A stretch of DNA of 64,000 bases, from assembly GCF_030053395.1 (NCBI RefSeq), contig NZ_JASGBH010000012.1:1-64000 (forward strand), given 5' to 3'. This stretch comes from Limnohabitans lacus. GTDB lineage: Bacteria > Pseudomonadota > Gammaproteobacteria > Burkholderiales > Burkholderiaceae_C. Below, in pieces: positions 14,203 to 23,843 of the stretch; within the stretch, counting starts at the first letter, position 1, and every line of letters begins with the position of its first letter. Below the pieces are notes generated by a model. That model saw only the letters and a list, made by a program, of their open reading frames with translations, searched no databases and was not told the DNA's origin. Made by a program: the position numbers and the translations under genes.

Positions 14203-15894
14203 TTACTTGTTGCTGCGCAGTTCGCGGCGCAAGATCTTGCCCACGTTGGTCTTGGGCAACTCGTCGCGGAACTCGATGTACTTGGGGCGCTTGTAGCCGG
14301 TCAGGTTTTCGTGGCAAAAGCGGGCCACAGCCTCTTCGGTCAGCATAGGGTCGTTGCGCACCACAAACACCTTGATGGCCTCGCCTTGCATGGCATCGGC
14401 AATGCCCACGGCCGCGCACTCCACCACGCCGGGGCAGGTCGAGATCACGTTTTCCAGCTCGTTGGGGAAGACGTTGAAACCGCTGACGATGATCATGTCT
14501 TTCTTGCGGTCCACGATGCGGGTGTAACCGCCGTCGTCCATCACACCAATGTCGCCGGTGCGCATGAAACCATCGGCTGTGAAGGTTTTGGCGTTTTCTT
14601 CGGGCTGGTTGTAGTAACCCACCATCACGTTGGGGCCACGGATGCAGATTTCGCCCGAGCTGCCCACGGGCAAGGAGTTGCCCTCGTCGTCCTTGATGGC
14701 GATGTCGATGCTGGGCAGGGGCAGGCCGATGTTGCCGCTGAATGTTTTTTGCGTGACCGGGTTGTTGGTGCCGATGGCGCAGGTCTCGCTCATGCCCCAG
14801 CCTTCGATCATGGCGCTGCCCGTGGCCGCTTGCCAGTGGTGGGCCGTGCCCGCCGATGCGGCCATGCCGCCAGCTTGCGTCAGCTTGAGCGACGAAAAGT
14901 CGATGGTCTTGAACATCGGGTGTTGCATCAGGGCGTTGAACAAGGTGTTCACGCCAGGCAGCATGTGGAAGGGGCGCTGCTTGAGCACCTCGATGAACTT
15001 GCCGAAGTCACGCGGGTTGGGCACCAGCGTCATGTGCGAGCCCTGACGGATGGCCAGCAGGCACAGCGTCAGCGCATAGATGTGGTACAGCGGCAGCGCG
15101 GCAATGCTGTTGACTTTGCGCAGGTCGCCAATGTCGGCCAGTGCTGGCGAGAACCAGGCTTCGGCTTGCAGCATGGCGGCCACCACGTTGCGGTGCGTCA
15201 GCACAGCGCCTTTGCTCAGGCCGGTGGTGCCGCCGGTGTATTGCAAGAAGGCGATGTCGTCCAGCGATTGGTGCACAGCTTTGAAGCTCATGCCTTTGCC
15301 TTGCGCAATGGCTTTCTTGAACGTTGTGACCGTGCGCCCGCCTTCCAAGGACAGCTCGTACTCGGGCACCAGCTTGGCCAGATGACGCACTGCAAAGGTC
15401 AACCAGCGGCCATACCAAGTGCCCAGCAAATCACCAATGGAGGCGACCACCACGTGCTGGATGGCCGAGTGCTCCAGCACCTCTTGCAAGGTGGCGGCGA
15501 AGTTTTCCAAAACCACAATGGTGGTGGCGCCGGAGTCTTTGAGTTGGTGCTGCAGTTCGCGGGCGGTGTACAGCGGGTTGACGTTCACGCAGGTGTAACC
15601 GGCGCGCAATACAGCGGCCATGGTCACGGCAAATTGAGGCAGATTGGGCAGCATGATGGCCACGCGACTGCCGGGCGGCAGGCCCTTGCTTTGAAGCCAC
15701 GCGCCCAGTGCGGTGGACAGCTGGTTGAGCTCTTTGTAGCTCATCCATTGGTTCATGCAAACCGTGAAAGGGCTGTCGCCATGCTGGCGAAATGCCGTTT
15801 CCAGCAAGTCCGTCAGACTGCTGTATTGGCTGGCGTCCACTTCATGGGGGACACCTGCGGGGTAGTTCTTTTGCCAAATACGTTCCATGTGCAT
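14203..15894 (-). CDS. fadD: Long-chain acyl-CoA synthetase
   Basis: 563 residues, the usual size. It activates fatty acids to acyl-CoA with ATP through an acyl-AMP. P-loop-like motif LQYTGGTTGLSKGAVLTH (~res 212-229), the adenylate motif GWGMSETCA (~res 361), FMRTGDIGVMDDGGY with the A8 hinge RIVDRKKDMIIVSGFNVFP (~res 450-475) and the C-terminal catalytic Lys in KTNVGKILRRELR. AGGAGA lies 4 bases before ATG 15894; the second ATG at 15888 is also possible. Followed by the metallo-hydrolase gene in one unit. Confidence 0.95.
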   Translation of the reverse strand: MHMERIWQKNYPAGVPHEVDASQYSSLTDLLETAFRQHGDSPFTVCMNQWMSYKELNQLSTALGAWLQSKGLPPGSRVAIMLPNLPQFAVTMAAVLRAGYTCVNVNPLYTARELQHQLKDSGATTIVVLENFAATLQEVLEHSAIQHVVVASIGDLLGTWYGRWLTFAVRHLAKLVPEYELSLEGGRTVTTFKKAIAQGKGMSFKAVHQSLDDIAFLQYTGGTTGLSKGAVLTHRNVVAAMLQAEAWFSPALADIGDLRKVNSIAALPLYHIYALTLCLLAIRQGSHMTLVPNPRDFGKFIEVLKQRPFHMLPGVNTLFNALMQHPMFKTIDFSSLKLTQAGGMAASAGTAHHWQAATGSAMIEGWGMSETCAIGTNNPVTQKTFSGNIGLPLPSIDIAIKDDEGNSLPVGSSGEICIRGPNVMVGYYNQPEENAKTFTADGFMRTGDIGVMDDGGYTRIVDRKKDMIIVSGFNVFPNELENVISTCPGVVECAAVGIADAMQGEAIKVFVVRNDPMLTEEAVARFCHENLTGYKRPKYIEFRDELPKTNVGKILRRELRSNK

Positions 15895-16049
15895 TTCTCT
15901 CCTGTGCAGACATTGTCGTCAGCTCGCGCACGAGGTGTGATCGGGCAAGCCCTTGGTCGCCTGAAAAAAGGTCTCTCACGCGACAAATTACCGGTATTGG
16001 CAGCGGCCAGCATTTGGAGGCAAAATCAGGGAATACCCTAGGCAACACC

Positions 16050-16781
16050 ATGACCCCCGCCACAACGCCCAACCCCGGATTTTTTCGACGACTTTGGCTT
16101 CGCGTGCTTTCGGCTGTGGACTTGGTGCCGGCAGGCAGCACCCCTGCGGCTTCGCGCTGGATCCCCATCCGGGCCTTAGCGGTGCGGCACAAGCCCCGCA
16201 TCCTCAAGCACTTGCTGGCGCTGGCACCACAAGACCGCTATTTGCGCTTTGGCTACCCCGCCACCGATGAGCAAATCGAGCGCTATGTGTCGGGGCTCAA
16301 TTTCGTTCGCGATGAAATTTTTGGCGTCTTCAACCGCCGCTTGGAGATCGTGGCCATGGCCCACCTGGCCTATTCGGTCGATCCCCAATGGGCCACTTGC
16401 GCGGAATTTGGTGTTTCGGTGGACACCCGCCAGCGGGGCAGGGGCCTGGGCGCCAAATTGTTCCGCCATGCCGTCAACCACGCCCGCAACGAAGGCGTCA
16501 GCATGTTGTTTGTGCACGCCCTGAGCGAAAACGTGGCCATGCTCAAGATCGCGCGGCATGCCGGTGCGCGGGTCGAGCGCGACGGCAGCGAAAGCGAGGC
16601 CTACCTGACTGTGCCCGAGGCCACTTTAGACAGCCAAGTCAGCGGTTTGTTTCAAGACCAGATGGCCGAGATCGACTACCAGCTCAAAATGCAGGCCAAG
16701 CAGTTCCGCGAATGGTTGGCCACGGTGCAAGAGATCCGCCAGGGGGTGCGCGGCGCCCGCCACCACAGCGACCCACCCTGA
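16050..16781 (+). CDS. GNAT-family N-acetyltransferase
   Basis: 243 residues from ATG 16050; earlier in-frame ATGs lie in DNA opposite fadD and its leader. Acetyl-CoA binding motif A is RQRGRGLGAKLFRHAVNHA (~res 128-146, Q/RxxGxG/A), preceded by the beta-4 strand CAEFGVSVD and followed by beta-5 MLFVHAL. The N-terminal 60 residues include a basic RFGYPATDEQIERYV helix. Substrate unknown; could acetylate a protein or small amine. Divergent from fadD. Confidence 0.85.
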   Translation: MTPATTPNPGFFRRLWLRVLSAVDLVPAGSTPAASRWIPIRALAVRHKPRILKHLLALAPQDRYLRFGYPATDEQIERYVSGLNFVRDEIFGVFNRRLEIVAMAHLAYSVDPQWATCAEFGVSVDTRQRGRGLGAKLFRHAVNHARNEGVSMLFVHALSENVAMLKIARHAGARVERDGSESEAYLTVPEATLDSQVSGLFQDQMAEIDYQLKMQAKQFREWLATVQEIRQGVRGARHHSDPP

Positions 16782-16849
16782 GTTTTCAGCTGATGTCATA
16801 TGAATCCGCTATCCTTGTGGCTTCGCAATAACGGCATGTCCTGCATCCA

Positions 16850-17743
16850 TTGACTGTGTCAGACCCTCACCCTGCGCGCCCCGCTGAGCGCGAAGACAAG
16901 CGCAGTTTTCTGCAAAAGTTGGCCGAATTCATCCATCCCGGCCCCGATTCCGCTGACGAGTTGATTGAAACCCTGGCCGAGGCCGAGGACAACCACATCA
17001 TCAATGCCGAAAGCCGCCTGATGCTCGAAGGCGTCATCCGCATGGCCGACATGACGGCTGGCGACGTGATGGTGGCCGCGCCCCGCATGGACTTGCTGTG
17101 CATCGACGACCCGTTTGACCAGTTCCTGCACCAGGTGATCGAGACCGCGCACTCGCGCTTTCCGGTTTATGAAGGCGAGAAAGAAAACATCATTGGCATC
17201 TTGCTGGCCAAAGACCTGCTCAAGCTGCAACGCGCCCCCGAGCTGAACATCCGCGCCTTGCTGCGCCCGGCTGTCTTTGTGCCCGAGAGCAAAGGCCTGA
17301 ACGACTTGCTGCGCCAGTTCCGCGACAACCGCAACCACTTGGCCATCGTGATCGACGAGTTTGGCCGCACGGCCGGGCTCATCACCATCGAAGACGTGCT
17401 CGAGCAAATCGTGGGCGAGATCGAAGACGAGTTCGACATCGCCGATGACGACGGCGATATTTTTGGCCTGCCTGACCGCACCTTCCGCGTCAGCGGCGAC
17501 ACCTCACTCGAGCGCGTGAGCGAGGCCTTTGGCGTCAACCTGCAAGAAGCCCGCGAAGACAGCGAAGGCCCCGACTTTGACACCATCGGCGGCCTGATCG
17601 CGCACGAGATGGGCCACGTGCCCCGCCGTGGTGAAAAGCACATCCTCGCCGGTTTGCAGTTTGTCGTGTTGCACACCCGTGCAGGCGCTGTGCGCTGGTT
17701 CAAGGTCTCCCCGGTGGCCAGCGAAACCGTCACGCCTGCATGA
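16850..17743 (+). CDS. corC: CorC/HlyC-type CBS-domain protein
   Basis: 297 residues without membrane spans. Paired CBS domains (~res 65-190, including TAGDVMVAAPRMD and GLITIEDVLEQIVGEIEDEFD) precede a CorC/HlyC transporter-associated domain (~res 200-285). Members are linked to magnesium/cobalt efflux and envelope integrity. No ATG is available: start is TTG 16850 or GTG 16856, both without a strong ribosome site. Stop overlaps the lnt start as ATGA, the common corC-lnt pairing of proteobacteria. Confidence 0.9.
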   Translation: MTVSDPHPARPAEREDKRSFLQKLAEFIHPGPDSADELIETLAEAEDNHIINAESRLMLEGVIRMADMTAGDVMVAAPRMDLLCIDDPFDQFLHQVIETAHSRFPVYEGEKENIIGILLAKDLLKLQRAPELNIRALLRPAVFVPESKGLNDLLRQFRDNRNHLAIVIDEFGRTAGLITIEDVLEQIVGEIEDEFDIADDDGDIFGLPDRTFRVSGDTSLERVSEAFGVNLQEAREDSEGPDFDTIGGLIAHEMGHVPRRGEKHILAGLQFVVLHTRAGAVRWFKVSPVASETVTPA

Positions 17744-19293
17744 AGCTGCTGCACGGCCGGCCTTTGCTGTGGCCTGCATTGGCAGGCTTGGCGCAGGCCG
17801 CGTCGATCGCCCTGCCCAGCAGTGGTCAGGCGCACGGTTGGCTGCAGGTCCTGAGCCTGGCCATCCTGGCAAACGGTTTGATGCGCATCGCTTCATGGGG
17901 CGTGCCTATTGCGCTGGGGGTGCGCCGCGCTGCATGGTTCTCGGGCGTGTTTGCCACCTTCTGGTTGGGTGGCAGCTTTTGGTGGTTGTACGTCTCCATG
18001 CACGATGTGGGCGGGCTGCCTGCGCCCTTGGCGGCCTTGGCGGTGCTGGCCTTGGCATCGGCCGTGTCCTTGTTTTATGCCGCAGCGGCTGCGGCTTGGG
18101 TGGCCTTGAGTACTTCGGTCTCGCCACAGTCACGCCCCTGGTTCGGCAGCGTCTTGTTTGCCGCTGTGTGGACCTTGGCCGAACTCATGCGGGGGCAATG
18201 GTTCACCGGTTTCCCGTGGGGTGCGGGTGGTTACGCGCACGTTGACGGTGTGCTCTCGGTCTGGGCGCCTTGGGTTGGTGTTTATGGCTTGGGCTTTGTG
18301 GCCGCGCTATTGGCCATGCGGCTGGCATTGACCGGCTGGCGCCTGGCCGCCATACGGCCCTTGGCCCTCGTGGGGCTGTTGTCTTGGGCGGTGCAGGCCT
18401 GGTCGCCCGCGTTCACGGTTTCGGCCGGTTCTGGCCAGGTGGAGCTGTTGCAGGCCAACATCACCCAAAACGAAAAGTTCGATGTGCGCAGCGGCATCCG
18501 TGACGCATTGCAGTGGTACGACGAGCGCCTGCGGGCCAGCCAGCAAGCACTGGTGGTGGCCCCCGAGACGGCCATCCCCTTGCTGCGGCAGTATTTGCCA
18601 GAGGGCTATTGGCCCGGTTTGCAAAAACACTTCGCCCAGCCTGATCGCCCCTTGGCCTTGGTGGGCGTGCCGCTGGGCTCCCTGTCCGAAGGTTATGCCA
18701 ATGCCGTGGTGGCATTGGGCCCAGAGGGCCAAACCGATTACCGCTACGACAAACACCACTTGGTGCCCTTTGGCGAGTTCATCCCACCGGGCTTTGGCTG
18801 GTTTGTGCGTCAAATGCAGATCCCCTTGGGCGACTTCAGTTCGGGCCGGGCCGATCAGCCGTCGATCACTTGGCAAGGCCAGCGCTTGTCGCCCAATATT
18901 TGCTACGAAGACCTGTTTGGCGAAGAGCTGGCCGCCCGTTTCAAGGACGGGGCCAAGGCCCCCACGGTCTTGGTCAACGTGAGCAACATCGCCTGGTTTG
19001 GCAACACCCTCGCGGTGGACCAGCACCTGAACATCTCGCGCATGCGGGCCATGGAGCTGGGCCGGCCCATGCTGCGGGCCACCAACACCGGTGCGACGGC
19101 CATCATCGACCACCAAGGCCGCGTCACGCAGCAATTGCCGCGCTTTACCCGAGGCACGCTGGTGGGCTCTTACGAAGGCCGCACAGGCCTCACGCCCTAC
19201 GCCCGTTGGGCAGCCGCCTGGGGGCTCTTGCCCCTGTGGGGCCTGTGTGGGGTGATCGTCTTGATCGGGGCGGTGCGCAGACGGCTGGCCTGA
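17740..19293 (+). CDS. lnt: Apolipoprotein N-acyltransferase
   Basis: 517 residues, inner-membrane enzyme that adds the third acyl chain to lipoproteins. N-terminal ~190 residues hold several hydrophobic spans; the C-terminal carbon-nitrogen hydrolase domain has the catalytic triad: Glu in VVAPETAIPLL (~res 279), Lys in YDKHHLVPFGE (~res 338) and Cys in PNICYEDLFGEE (~res 388). A final hydrophobic segment anchors the C-terminus. Coupled to corC through the ATGA overlap. Confidence 0.96.
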   Translation: MKLLHGRPLLWPALAGLAQAASIALPSSGQAHGWLQVLSLAILANGLMRIASWGVPIALGVRRAAWFSGVFATFWLGGSFWWLYVSMHDVGGLPAPLAALAVLALASAVSLFYAAAAAAWVALSTSVSPQSRPWFGSVLFAAVWTLAELMRGQWFTGFPWGAGGYAHVDGVLSVWAPWVGVYGLGFVAALLAMRLALTGWRLAAIRPLALVGLLSWAVQAWSPAFTVSAGSGQVELLQANITQNEKFDVRSGIRDALQWYDERLRASQQALVVAPETAIPLLRQYLPEGYWPGLQKHFAQPDRPLALVGVPLGSLSEGYANAVVALGPEGQTDYRYDKHHLVPFGEFIPPGFGWFVRQMQIPLGDFSSGRADQPSITWQGQRLSPNICYEDLFGEELAARFKDGAKAPTVLVNVSNIAWFGNTLAVDQHLNISRMRAMELGRPMLRATNTGATAIIDHQGRVTQQLPRFTRGTLVGSYEGRTGLTPYARWAAAWGLLPLWGLCGVIVLIGAVRRRLA

Positions 19294-19389
19294 CGGGTTT
19301 TTCACCTGCAAAGACCGTAAAATCAAGGGTTTGCGCAAAGCTTGCGCCCATCTCACTTTGGCCAGCTCGCTGCTGGCCACGCTTCGGCC

Positions 19390-20295
19390 ATGTTGACCTT
19401 CCAGCAAATCATTTTGAAATTGCAGCAGTACTGGGACGCCCAGGGCTGCGCCTTGCTTCAGCCCTACGACATGGAAGTGGGCGCGGGCACCAGCCACACC
19501 GCCACGTTTTTGCGCGCCATTGGCCCCGAGCCTTGGAAGGCCGCTTACGTGCAGCCCAGCCGCCGCCCCAAAGATGGCCGTTATGGCGAGAACCCCAACC
19601 GCCTGCAGCACTACTACCAGTTTCAGGTGGTCTTGAAGCCCGCGCCCAGCAACATCCTGGAGCTGTATTTGGGCTCCCTCGAAGCGCTGGGTTTTGATCT
19701 GAAAAAGAACGACATCCGCTTCGTCGAAGACGACTGGGAAAACCCTACACTGGGTGCTTGGGGCCTGGGCTGGGAAGTCTGGCTCAACGGCATGGAAGTC
19801 ACGCAGTTCACCTACTTTCAGCAAGTGGGCGGCATCGACTGCAAGCCGATCACCGGTGAGATCACCTACGGCCTGGAGCGCCTGGCCATGTACCTGCAAG
19901 GCGTGGACAACGTCTACAACCTGCAATGGACCGACGGCTTGACCTACGGCGACGTGTACAAACAAAACGAAGTCGAGCAATCGACCTATAACTTCGAGCA
20001 CAGCGATGCCGAGTTTTTGTTCACCGCCTTTGGTGCGCACGAAAAGCAAGCGCAGCACCTCATGGGCGCACAGCTGGCATTGCCCGCGTACGAGCAAGTG
20101 CTCAAGGCCGCGCACACCTTCAACCTGCTGGACGCGCGTGGCGCGATCAGCGTGACCGAGCGCGCCGCCTACATCGGCCGCATCCGCAATCTGGCCCGCA
20201 GCGTTGCGCAGAGCTATTACGAGAGCCGCGAACGTCTGGACTTCCCGATGGCCCCGCGTGAATGGGTGGCTCAGATGCCCAAGAAAGCCGCGTGA
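19390..20295 (+). CDS. glyQ: Glycyl-tRNA synthetase alpha subunit
   Basis: 301 residues from ATG 19390 ([20 protein letters not shown]), matching the family length; in-frame codons further upstream lie in the intergenic gap. Class II landmarks: [13 protein letters not shown], the motif-2 region [20 protein letters not shown] and motif-3-like [19 protein letters not shown]. Forms the alpha2beta2 enzyme with the next gene, which starts 11 bases after its stop. Confidence 0.97.
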   Translation: MLTFQQIILKLQQYWDAQGCALLQPYDMEVGAGTSHTATFLRAIGPEPWKAAYVQPSRRPKDGRYGENPNRLQHYYQFQVVLKPAPSNILELYLGSLEALGFDLKKNDIRFVEDDWENPTLGAWGLGWEVWLNGMEVTQFTYFQQVGGIDCKPITGEITYGLERLAMYLQGVDNVYNLQWTDGLTYGDVYKQNEVEQSTYNFEHSDAEFLFTAFGAHEKQAQHLMGAQLALPAYEQVLKAAHTFNLLDARGAISVTERAAYIGRIRNLARSVAQSYYESRERLDFPMAPREWVAQMPKKAA

Positions 20296-20306
20296 GGGAG
20301 AACGAC

Positions 20307-22496
20307 ATGACGACACAAAATTTGCTGGTGGAATTGTTTGTGGAAGAGCTGCCGCCCAAGGCGCTCAACAAATTGGGCGCGGCCTTCGCGGGTGTGCTGG
20401 CCGAACAACTCAAGGCCCAGGGCCTGGCCTCTGCCGATGCGGTGGTGACTGCTTTTGCCTCGCCCCGCCGCTTGGCCGCCCATGTGACCGGCGTGCTGGC
20501 GCAGGCCGCTGACAAAGCGGTGCAACAAAAGCTGATGCCCGTGACGGTGGGCCTGGACGCGGCGGGCAATGCGACCCCCGCCTTGCTGAAAAAACTGCAA
20601 GCCTTGGGCGCCGACGTGAGCGATCCGGCTGCGGCCGTGGCCGCTTTGAAGCGTGCGCCCGACGGCAAGGCCGAAGCCCTGTTTTACGACAGCGTGGTCA
20701 AGGGCGCGACCTTGGCTGCGGGCCTGCAAAAGGCGCTCGATGAAGCCTTGGCCAAACTGCCGATTCCCAAAGTGATGCAGTACCAGCTGGAGACCGATTG
20801 CGAGTTGCCGGGCTGGAGCAGCGTGAACTTTGTGCGCCCCGCGCACAGCCTGATCGCTTTGCACGGCAGTGCCGTGGTGCCTGTCAAGGCCCTGGGCCTG
20901 ACTGCTGGAAACAGCACCCAAGGCCACCGCTTTGAAGCCAAAGTCTCGCCCGTGGTGTTGCAACATGCCGACCAATACGCCGAGACCTTGAAGAACGATG
21001 GCTCTGTGATTGCCAGCTTCGCCGAGCGCCGCGCTGAGATCGTGCGCCAGCTCCAAGCCGCCGCCGCCAAAGTGGGCAACGGCGCTCGTCCGATCGAAGA
21101 CGAGGCCTTGCTCGACGAAGTGACCGCACTGGTTGAGCGCCCCAATGTGCTGACCTGCCAGTTCGAGACCGAGTTCTTGGATGTGCCGCAAGAGTGCCTG
21201 ATTCTGACGATGAAGGCCAACCAGAAATACTTCCCGCTGATCGATGCCTCAGGCAAGCTGACGAACCGTTTCTTGGTGGTGAGCAACATCACCCCCGACG
21301 ACGCGTCGTTGGTGATCGGTGGCAACGAGCGCGTGGTGCGCCCGCGTCTGGCCGATGCCAAATTCTTCTTTGACCAAGACCGCAAAAAGACGCTCGAATC
21401 CCGCGTCGAAGGCTTGTCCAAAGTGGTCTACCACAACAAGCTGGGCACACAAGGCGAGCGCATGGCACGTGTCTGCGCCATCGCCCGTGCCATTGGTCAG
21501 CAAGTGGGTGGCGATGCGCTGGCGGCGCAAGCCGAGCAGGCCGCACGCTTGGCCAAGACCGATTTGCTGACCGACATGGTCGGCGAGTTCCCTGAGCTGC
21601 AAGGCATCATGGGCGGCTACTATGCCCGCCACGATGGCTTGAGCCCAGAGGTGGCCGAGGCGATTGAAGACCACTACAAGCCCCGCTTTGCCGGTGACGA
21701 GTTGCCCCGCAACAACGTCGGCTTGGTGGTGGCGCTGGCCGACAAATTGGAAACCCTGGTCGGCATGTTCGGCATCGGCAATGTGCCCACCGGCGACAAA
21801 GATCCGTTCGCGCTGCGCCGCCACGCGCTGGGGGTGATCCGCATGCTGCTTGAACGCTTGCCGGAGCAAGATATTCAAACTTTGCTGCGCACAGCATTTG
21901 GTAGTTTTGAGCATGCAGCACACTCGACAGAACTTGCTGATCGTGCAGCCGTTGCAGGCTCGGTGACTGCCTTTAATCTGGAAACGCCAGAGCTGGTCGC
22001 CAACTTCGTCTACGACCGCTTGTCGGGCAGTCTGCGCGAGCAAGGCTTCAGCGCCCAAGAGGTCGATGCCGTCATGGCCTTGCGTCCCGCCCGTTTGGGT
22101 CAGGTCAGCCAGTTCCTGTCGGCCGTGCGCGCCTTTGCGGCCTTGCCCGAGAGCCCCGCATTGGCGGCCGCCAACAAGCGCATCGGCAACATCTTGAAGA
22201 AAGCTGGTGAGGTGGACGCCCACGTCAACCCCGCGCTGCTGCAAGAAGACGCCGAGAAAAACCTGCACGCCGTGATGCAAAAGCTGTTGCCCGAATCCGA
22301 GGCGCAGTTCAAAGCCGGTGACTACACCGCCAGCTTGCAAACCCTCGCCGCGCTGCGCGCGCCGGTGGATGCTTTCTTTGACGACGTGATGGTCAATGCC
22401 GAAGAAATGGACCTGCGCCTGAACCGCCAAGGCCTGCTCAAAAGCCTGCACGTGGCGATGAACCGCGTGGCCGACTTGTCGCGTCTGGCCGCTTGA
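20307..22496 (+). CDS. glyS: Glycyl-tRNA synthetase beta subunit
   Basis: 729 residues from ATG 20307, with GGGAGAA at the right distance. Starts MTTQNLLVELFVEELPPKAL, the conserved beta-subunit N-terminus; contains the HD-like core (ARLAKTDLLTDMVGEFPELQG, then YYARHDG) and a C-terminal anticodon-binding helical region (VDAFFDDVMVNAEEMDLR). Partner of glyQ. Confidence 0.97.
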   Translation: MTTQNLLVELFVEELPPKALNKLGAAFAGVLAEQLKAQGLASADAVVTAFASPRRLAAHVTGVLAQAADKAVQQKLMPVTVGLDAAGNATPALLKKLQALGADVSDPAAAVAALKRAPDGKAEALFYDSVVKGATLAAGLQKALDEALAKLPIPKVMQYQLETDCELPGWSSVNFVRPAHSLIALHGSAVVPVKALGLTAGNSTQGHRFEAKVSPVVLQHADQYAETLKNDGSVIASFAERRAEIVRQLQAAAAKVGNGARPIEDEALLDEVTALVERPNVLTCQFETEFLDVPQECLILTMKANQKYFPLIDASGKLTNRFLVVSNITPDDASLVIGGNERVVRPRLADAKFFFDQDRKKTLESRVEGLSKVVYHNKLGTQGERMARVCAIARAIGQQVGGDALAAQAEQAARLAKTDLLTDMVGEFPELQGIMGGYYARHDGLSPEVAEAIEDHYKPRFAGDELPRNNVGLVVALADKLETLVGMFGIGNVPTGDKDPFALRRHALGVIRMLLERLPEQDIQTLLRTAFGSFEHAAHSTELADRAAVAGSVTAFNLETPELVANFVYDRLSGSLREQGFSAQEVDAVMALRPARLGQVSQFLSAVRAFAALPESPALAAANKRIGNILKKAGEVDAHVNPALLQEDAEKNLHAVMQKLLPESEAQFKAGDYTASLQTLAALRAPVDAFFDDVMVNAEEMDLRLNRQGLLKSLHVAMNRVADLSRLAA

Positions 22497-22503
22497 TCGC
22501 CCC

Positions 22504-23073
22504 ATGAACACCCACATGAAGCTCGTCGTTTTGGACCGGGATGGCACCATCAACCGGGCGAGCGAAGAGTTCGTCAAGTCGCCCGAGGAATGGCAGCCGC
22601 TGCCCGGCTCGCTCGAGGCGATCAGCCGGCTCAACCATGCGGGCTTTCATGTGGTGTTGGCCACCAACCAGTCGGGTTTGGGGCGCGGCCTGTTTGACAT
22701 GGCCGCACTGAACGCTGTGCATGCCCACATGCTCAAGACATTGGCCGCCGCCGGTGGGCGCATCGATGCGATTTTCTATTGCCCCCATGCGCCCGACGAA
22801 GGCTGCAGCTGCCGCAAACCTGCACCGGGTTTGCTGCACCAAATTCAAGAGCGTTACGGCATCGACCTCAAGGGCGTGCCCTATGTGGGCGACAGCCTGC
22901 GCGACATGGAGGCAGCACACGCGGCAGGCTGCGCGCCGCACTTGGTGCTGACCGGCCGCCATCCCGATGTTCAGGGGCAGGCCTTGCCCGCAACCTTCCC
23001 GGCGGGCACCCAGGTGCACGCCGATCTGGCCGCCTTTGTCGATCACCTGCTGGGTGAAACGTCTTCCAATTGA
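22504..23073 (+). CDS. gmhB: D-glycero-D-manno-heptose 1,7-bisphosphate phosphatase
   Basis: 189 residues, HAD superfamily. Motif I VVLDRDGTIN (nucleophile Asp), motif II LATNQSG, the zinc-binding loop CPHAPDEGCSCRKPAPG (~res 94-110) typical of GmhB, and motif IV VGDSLRDMEAA. It makes heptose-1-phosphate for the lipopolysaccharide core. ATG 22504 or 22516 can serve as start. It sits between glyS and plsC, a standard betaproteobacterial order. Confidence 0.94.
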   Translation: MNTHMKLVVLDRDGTINRASEEFVKSPEEWQPLPGSLEAISRLNHAGFHVVLATNQSGLGRGLFDMAALNAVHAHMLKTLAAAGGRIDAIFYCPHAPDEGCSCRKPAPGLLHQIQERYGIDLKGVPYVGDSLRDMEAAHAAGCAPHLVLTGRHPDVQGQALPATFPAGTQVHADLAAFVDHLLGETSSN

Positions 23074-23081
23074 GTGCCCCC

Positions 23082-23825
23082 ATGAATTTCATCCGCGCTG
23101 TAATCCACATGCTCTGGATGGCCATCACGGTCATTCCTTGGGCGCTGTTTGTGGTGGTGGTTTCTTACTTCGTCAGCAGCACACGCCTGTATTGGATTTG
23201 CGCCGCTTGGCTGCGTTTGGCGGTGAACAGTGGCACCCGAATTTTGGGCATCCAAAACCGCATCCAGGGCATGGACAACCTGCCCCAAGGCGCGAAAGAT
23301 CCGGCAGTCTTGCTGGTCAAGCACCAGTCGACTTGGGAGACCTTTGTGATGCCGGTGATCATGCCGCACCCGCTGGCCTATGTGTTCAAAAAAGAGCTGC
23401 TGAGCGTGCCGTTTTTCGGTTGGGCCATGGGCCGTCTGGACATGATCCACATCGACCGCAAGCAGCGCTCTCGCGCTTTTGCCAAGGTGGTGCAGCAAGG
23501 CCGCCGCCTCATGCAAGAGGGCGTGTGGGTCATCATGTTTCCTGAAGGCACGCGCATCCCGCGCGGCCAAAAAGGCGAGTACAAAACCGGCGGCGCCCGC
23601 TTGGCCATCGCGGCCGGCGTGCCGGTGATCCCGATCGCGGTGACCTCGGCGCGTTGCTGGCCGACCAAGGCCTTCGTCAAAAAGCCCGGCGTGGTGGACA
23701 TCTCGATTGGCCAAGCCATCCCCAGCGTGGGGCGCGACGCCGACGAGTTGATGCGCGAAGTCGAAAACTGGATCGAAGCCGAAATGCACCGGCTCGACCC
23801 CGAGGCTTACCCCGCCTCCAACTGA
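23082..23825 (+). CDS. plsC: 1-acyl-sn-glycerol-3-phosphate acyltransferase
   Basis: 247 residues from ATG 23082. An N-terminal membrane segment (AVIHMLWMAITVIPWALFVV) anchors it. Acyltransferase motifs: KHQSTWET (the HX4D block, here HX4E, as in many Burkholderiales copies), a GRLDMIHIDR block, FPEGTRIPRG and the final PVIPIAVTS strand. Makes phosphatidic acid in phospholipid synthesis. Starts 8 bases after the gmhB stop. Confidence 0.93.
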   Translation: MNFIRAVIHMLWMAITVIPWALFVVVVSYFVSSTRLYWICAAWLRLAVNSGTRILGIQNRIQGMDNLPQGAKDPAVLLVKHQSTWETFVMPVIMPHPLAYVFKKELLSVPFFGWAMGRLDMIHIDRKQRSRAFAKVVQQGRRLMQEGVWVIMFPEGTRIPRGQKGEYKTGGARLAIAAGVPVIPIAVTSARCWPTKAFVKKPGVVDISIGQAIPSVGRDADELMREVENWIEAEMHRLDPEAYPASN

Positions 23826-23843
23826 CCGAAGACGGGGCGAAGC

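Noticed and set aside
13435-16041. 868-codon open frame on the plus strand opposite fadD and the metallo-hydrolase
   Set aside because: It mirrors GC-rich third-position bias of the true genes, is His/Gln/Gly-rich and has no family features.
19294-19389. Glycine riboswitch or T-box upstream of glyQ
   Set aside because: The 96-base gap is too short and lacks the conserved elements of either.
18307-20316. 669-codon minus-strand open frame opposite lnt and glyQ
   Set aside because: Antisense shadow of two well supported essential genes.
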